Origin: Kiritimatiellia bacterium
Lineage (GTDB): Bacteria > Verrucomicrobiota > Kiritimatiellia > RFP12 > UBA1067
Assembly (NCBI GenBank): GCA_024405335.1
Contig: JAKSOX010000093.1
Location: forward strand, 1 to 7,581
Direction of reading: 5' to 3'
DNA length: 7,581 nt
Shown here: one piece after another, positions 6,605 to 7,581 of the stretch
Layout: every line of letters begins with the position of its first letter
How positions within the stretch are numbered: the stretch's first letter is position 1
Translations under genes and position numbers: made by a program
Notes under the pieces: model-generated
What the model was told of the DNA's origin: nothing
Seen by the model: only the letters and a program-made list of their open reading frames with translations
The model's database searches: none

Positions 6605-7581
6605 TCAAAGCCGCGGCCAATCGAACAGCATGCCGCCGTAGGTAAGCCCCGCGCCGAAACCGACCAGCACGATCTTCATGCCGTCCTTGAGTTCGCCCTT
6701 GCGGACCGCTTCGTCCAACGCCACGGGAATGGACGCCGCCGACGTGTTGCCCGTCGTTTCGATGTTCATGTAGAATTTCGCGAGCGCGAGATCCATGCGC
6801 CGCGACACGGCGTCGATGATGCGGCCGTTCGCCTGGTGCGCGAAGATGCGGTCGAGCTCCACGGGCGTCATGCCCGCCTGCACGCACAACTGCATGATCA
6901 CGGCGTCCATCGTGCGCACCGCGAAATTGAACACGGGACGCCCCTGCAGCGTCATGTGCGGAATCGGCACCTGGCCCGGCGCCGGCGCGATGCGCGTGCC
7001 GCCTTCGCGTGAAATGAACGCGTGCCCCGATCCGTCCGCGCCCAGAACGGAAAGCGTCTTCGCGGTCTCTTTCGTGCCGTCGTCGCCCAGCACCACGGCG
7101 CCGGCGCCGTCGCCGAAAAGAATGCAGCTCGCGCGGTCCTTCCAGTCCACCACGCGGGTGAGCGTCTCCGCGCCGACGACCAAAACCTTCTTTTCCGGAT
7201 GCAACGTGGCCCAGCCGCGCGCCTGTTCGAGGGCGTAGATGAAACCGGCGCAGGCGGCCTGGAGATCGTAGGCGCCGCATTCCTTGAGACCCAGCGCGTC
7301 CTGCACGAGACAGGCCGTGGACGGGAAAGTGCTGTAGTCGGGCGTGGACGTCGCCACGACCACGAGTCCGATTTCGGACGCGTCGACGCCAGCCGCGTCG
7401 ATGGCCGCGCGCCCTGCCTTCGCGGCCATCGTGGAGGTGCAGTCGTCCACCTCGGCGACGTGGCGCGCGTGGATGCCCGTGTGCGAGTAGATCCACTCGT
7501 CGGACGTGTCCAGCGACTGCGCCAAGTCGTCGTTCGTCACCACCTTGGGCGGCAAATAACTTCCCGTTCCGAATATGCGTA
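6605..7581 (-). CDS. fabH: 3-oxoacyl-ACP synthase III FabH (5' end just outside window)
   Basis: FabH starts fatty acid synthesis by condensing acetyl-CoA, or another short acyl-CoA, with malonyl-ACP. The frame is open to the window edge and gives 324 full visible codons. The first residues read RIFGTGSYLPPKVVTNDDLA, which matches the usual FabH opening, so only about three codons are missing. A TTG at 7555 could be taken as a start, but it is really an internal Leu of GSYLP. The thiolase-fold triad is present: Cys in QAACAGF (codon 7250-7252), His in AHQANGR (codon 6836-6838) and Asn in TTGNTSAASIP (codon 6746-6748). The C-terminal GFGAGLTYGGMLF is also typical. The Cys-His-Asn set separates it from FabF. 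Primer chain specificity cannot be judged from sequence alone. Confidence 0.95.
   Translation of the reverse strand, partial: RIFGTGSYLPPKVVTNDDLAQSLDTSDEWIYSHTGIHARHVAEVDDCTSTMAAKAGRAAIDAAGVDASEIGLVVVATSTPDYSTFPSTACLVQDALGLKECGAYDLQAACAGFIYALEQARGWATLHPEKKVLVVGAETLTRVVDWKDRASCILFGDGAGAVVLGDDGTKETAKTLSVLGADGSGHAFISREGGTRIAPAPGQVPIPHMTLQGRPVFNFAVRTMDAVIMQLCVQAGMTPVELDRIFAHQANGRIIDAVSRRMDLALAKFYMNIETTGNTSAASIPVALDEAVRKGELKDGMKIVLVGFGAGLTYGGMLFDWPRL

Noticed and set aside
7553..7555. TTG as the fabH start codon
   Set aside because: The frame continues upstream with RIFGTGSY, which is conserved FabH N-terminal sequence, so the TTG is an internal Leu and the true start lies just past the window edge.

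Overview
The window is high-GC DNA packed almost wall to wall with coding sequence. It holds two convergent gene blocks and nothing recognisable as mobile, CRISPR, rRNA or tRNA. No gene names the organism. A divergent FtsZ beside FtsA, together with a MutL lacking its metal-site residues, would fit a member of the Verrucomicrobiota/Kiritimatiellota/Lentisphaerota branch of the PVC superphylum. That placement is an inference of low to moderate confidence.

Left block, plus strand (1-3265): the 3' end of ftsA, then an unusual ftsZ, then mutL. Each junction is a 4-base ATGA overlap, so the three genes look translationally coupled. FtsA and FtsZ form the membrane anchor and polymer of the division ring. 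FtsZ keeps the C-terminal peptide that docks on FtsA but has lost residues that are nearly invariant in its nucleotide-binding and catalytic loops. MutL is the mismatch-repair matchmaker ATPase. Its C-terminal endonuclease metal site is replaced, so it probably does not cut DNA itself.

Right block, minus strand (7581 down to 3284): fabH (5' end just outside the window), fabF, fabZ, an OppC/DppC-type ABC permease with no partner genes in view, and an RluA-family pseudouridine synthase. The gaps are 28, 19 and 32 nt, and the last junction is a 4-base GTGA overlap, so this is probably one transcript. FabH makes the first ketoacyl-ACP, FabF extends the chain and FabZ dehydrates the hydroxyacyl-ACP. 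These are core type II fatty acid synthesis steps. The reductases, malonyl transferase and ACP are not in the window.

The two blocks meet tail to tail across an 18-nt gap (3266-3283) with no convincing terminator. No non-coding stretch exceeds 32 nt. The promoters of both blocks must lie outside the window or inside coding sequence. The main points of interest are the degenerate FtsZ active site, the altered MutL endonuclease motif, the division-repair gene coupling and the orphan permease.
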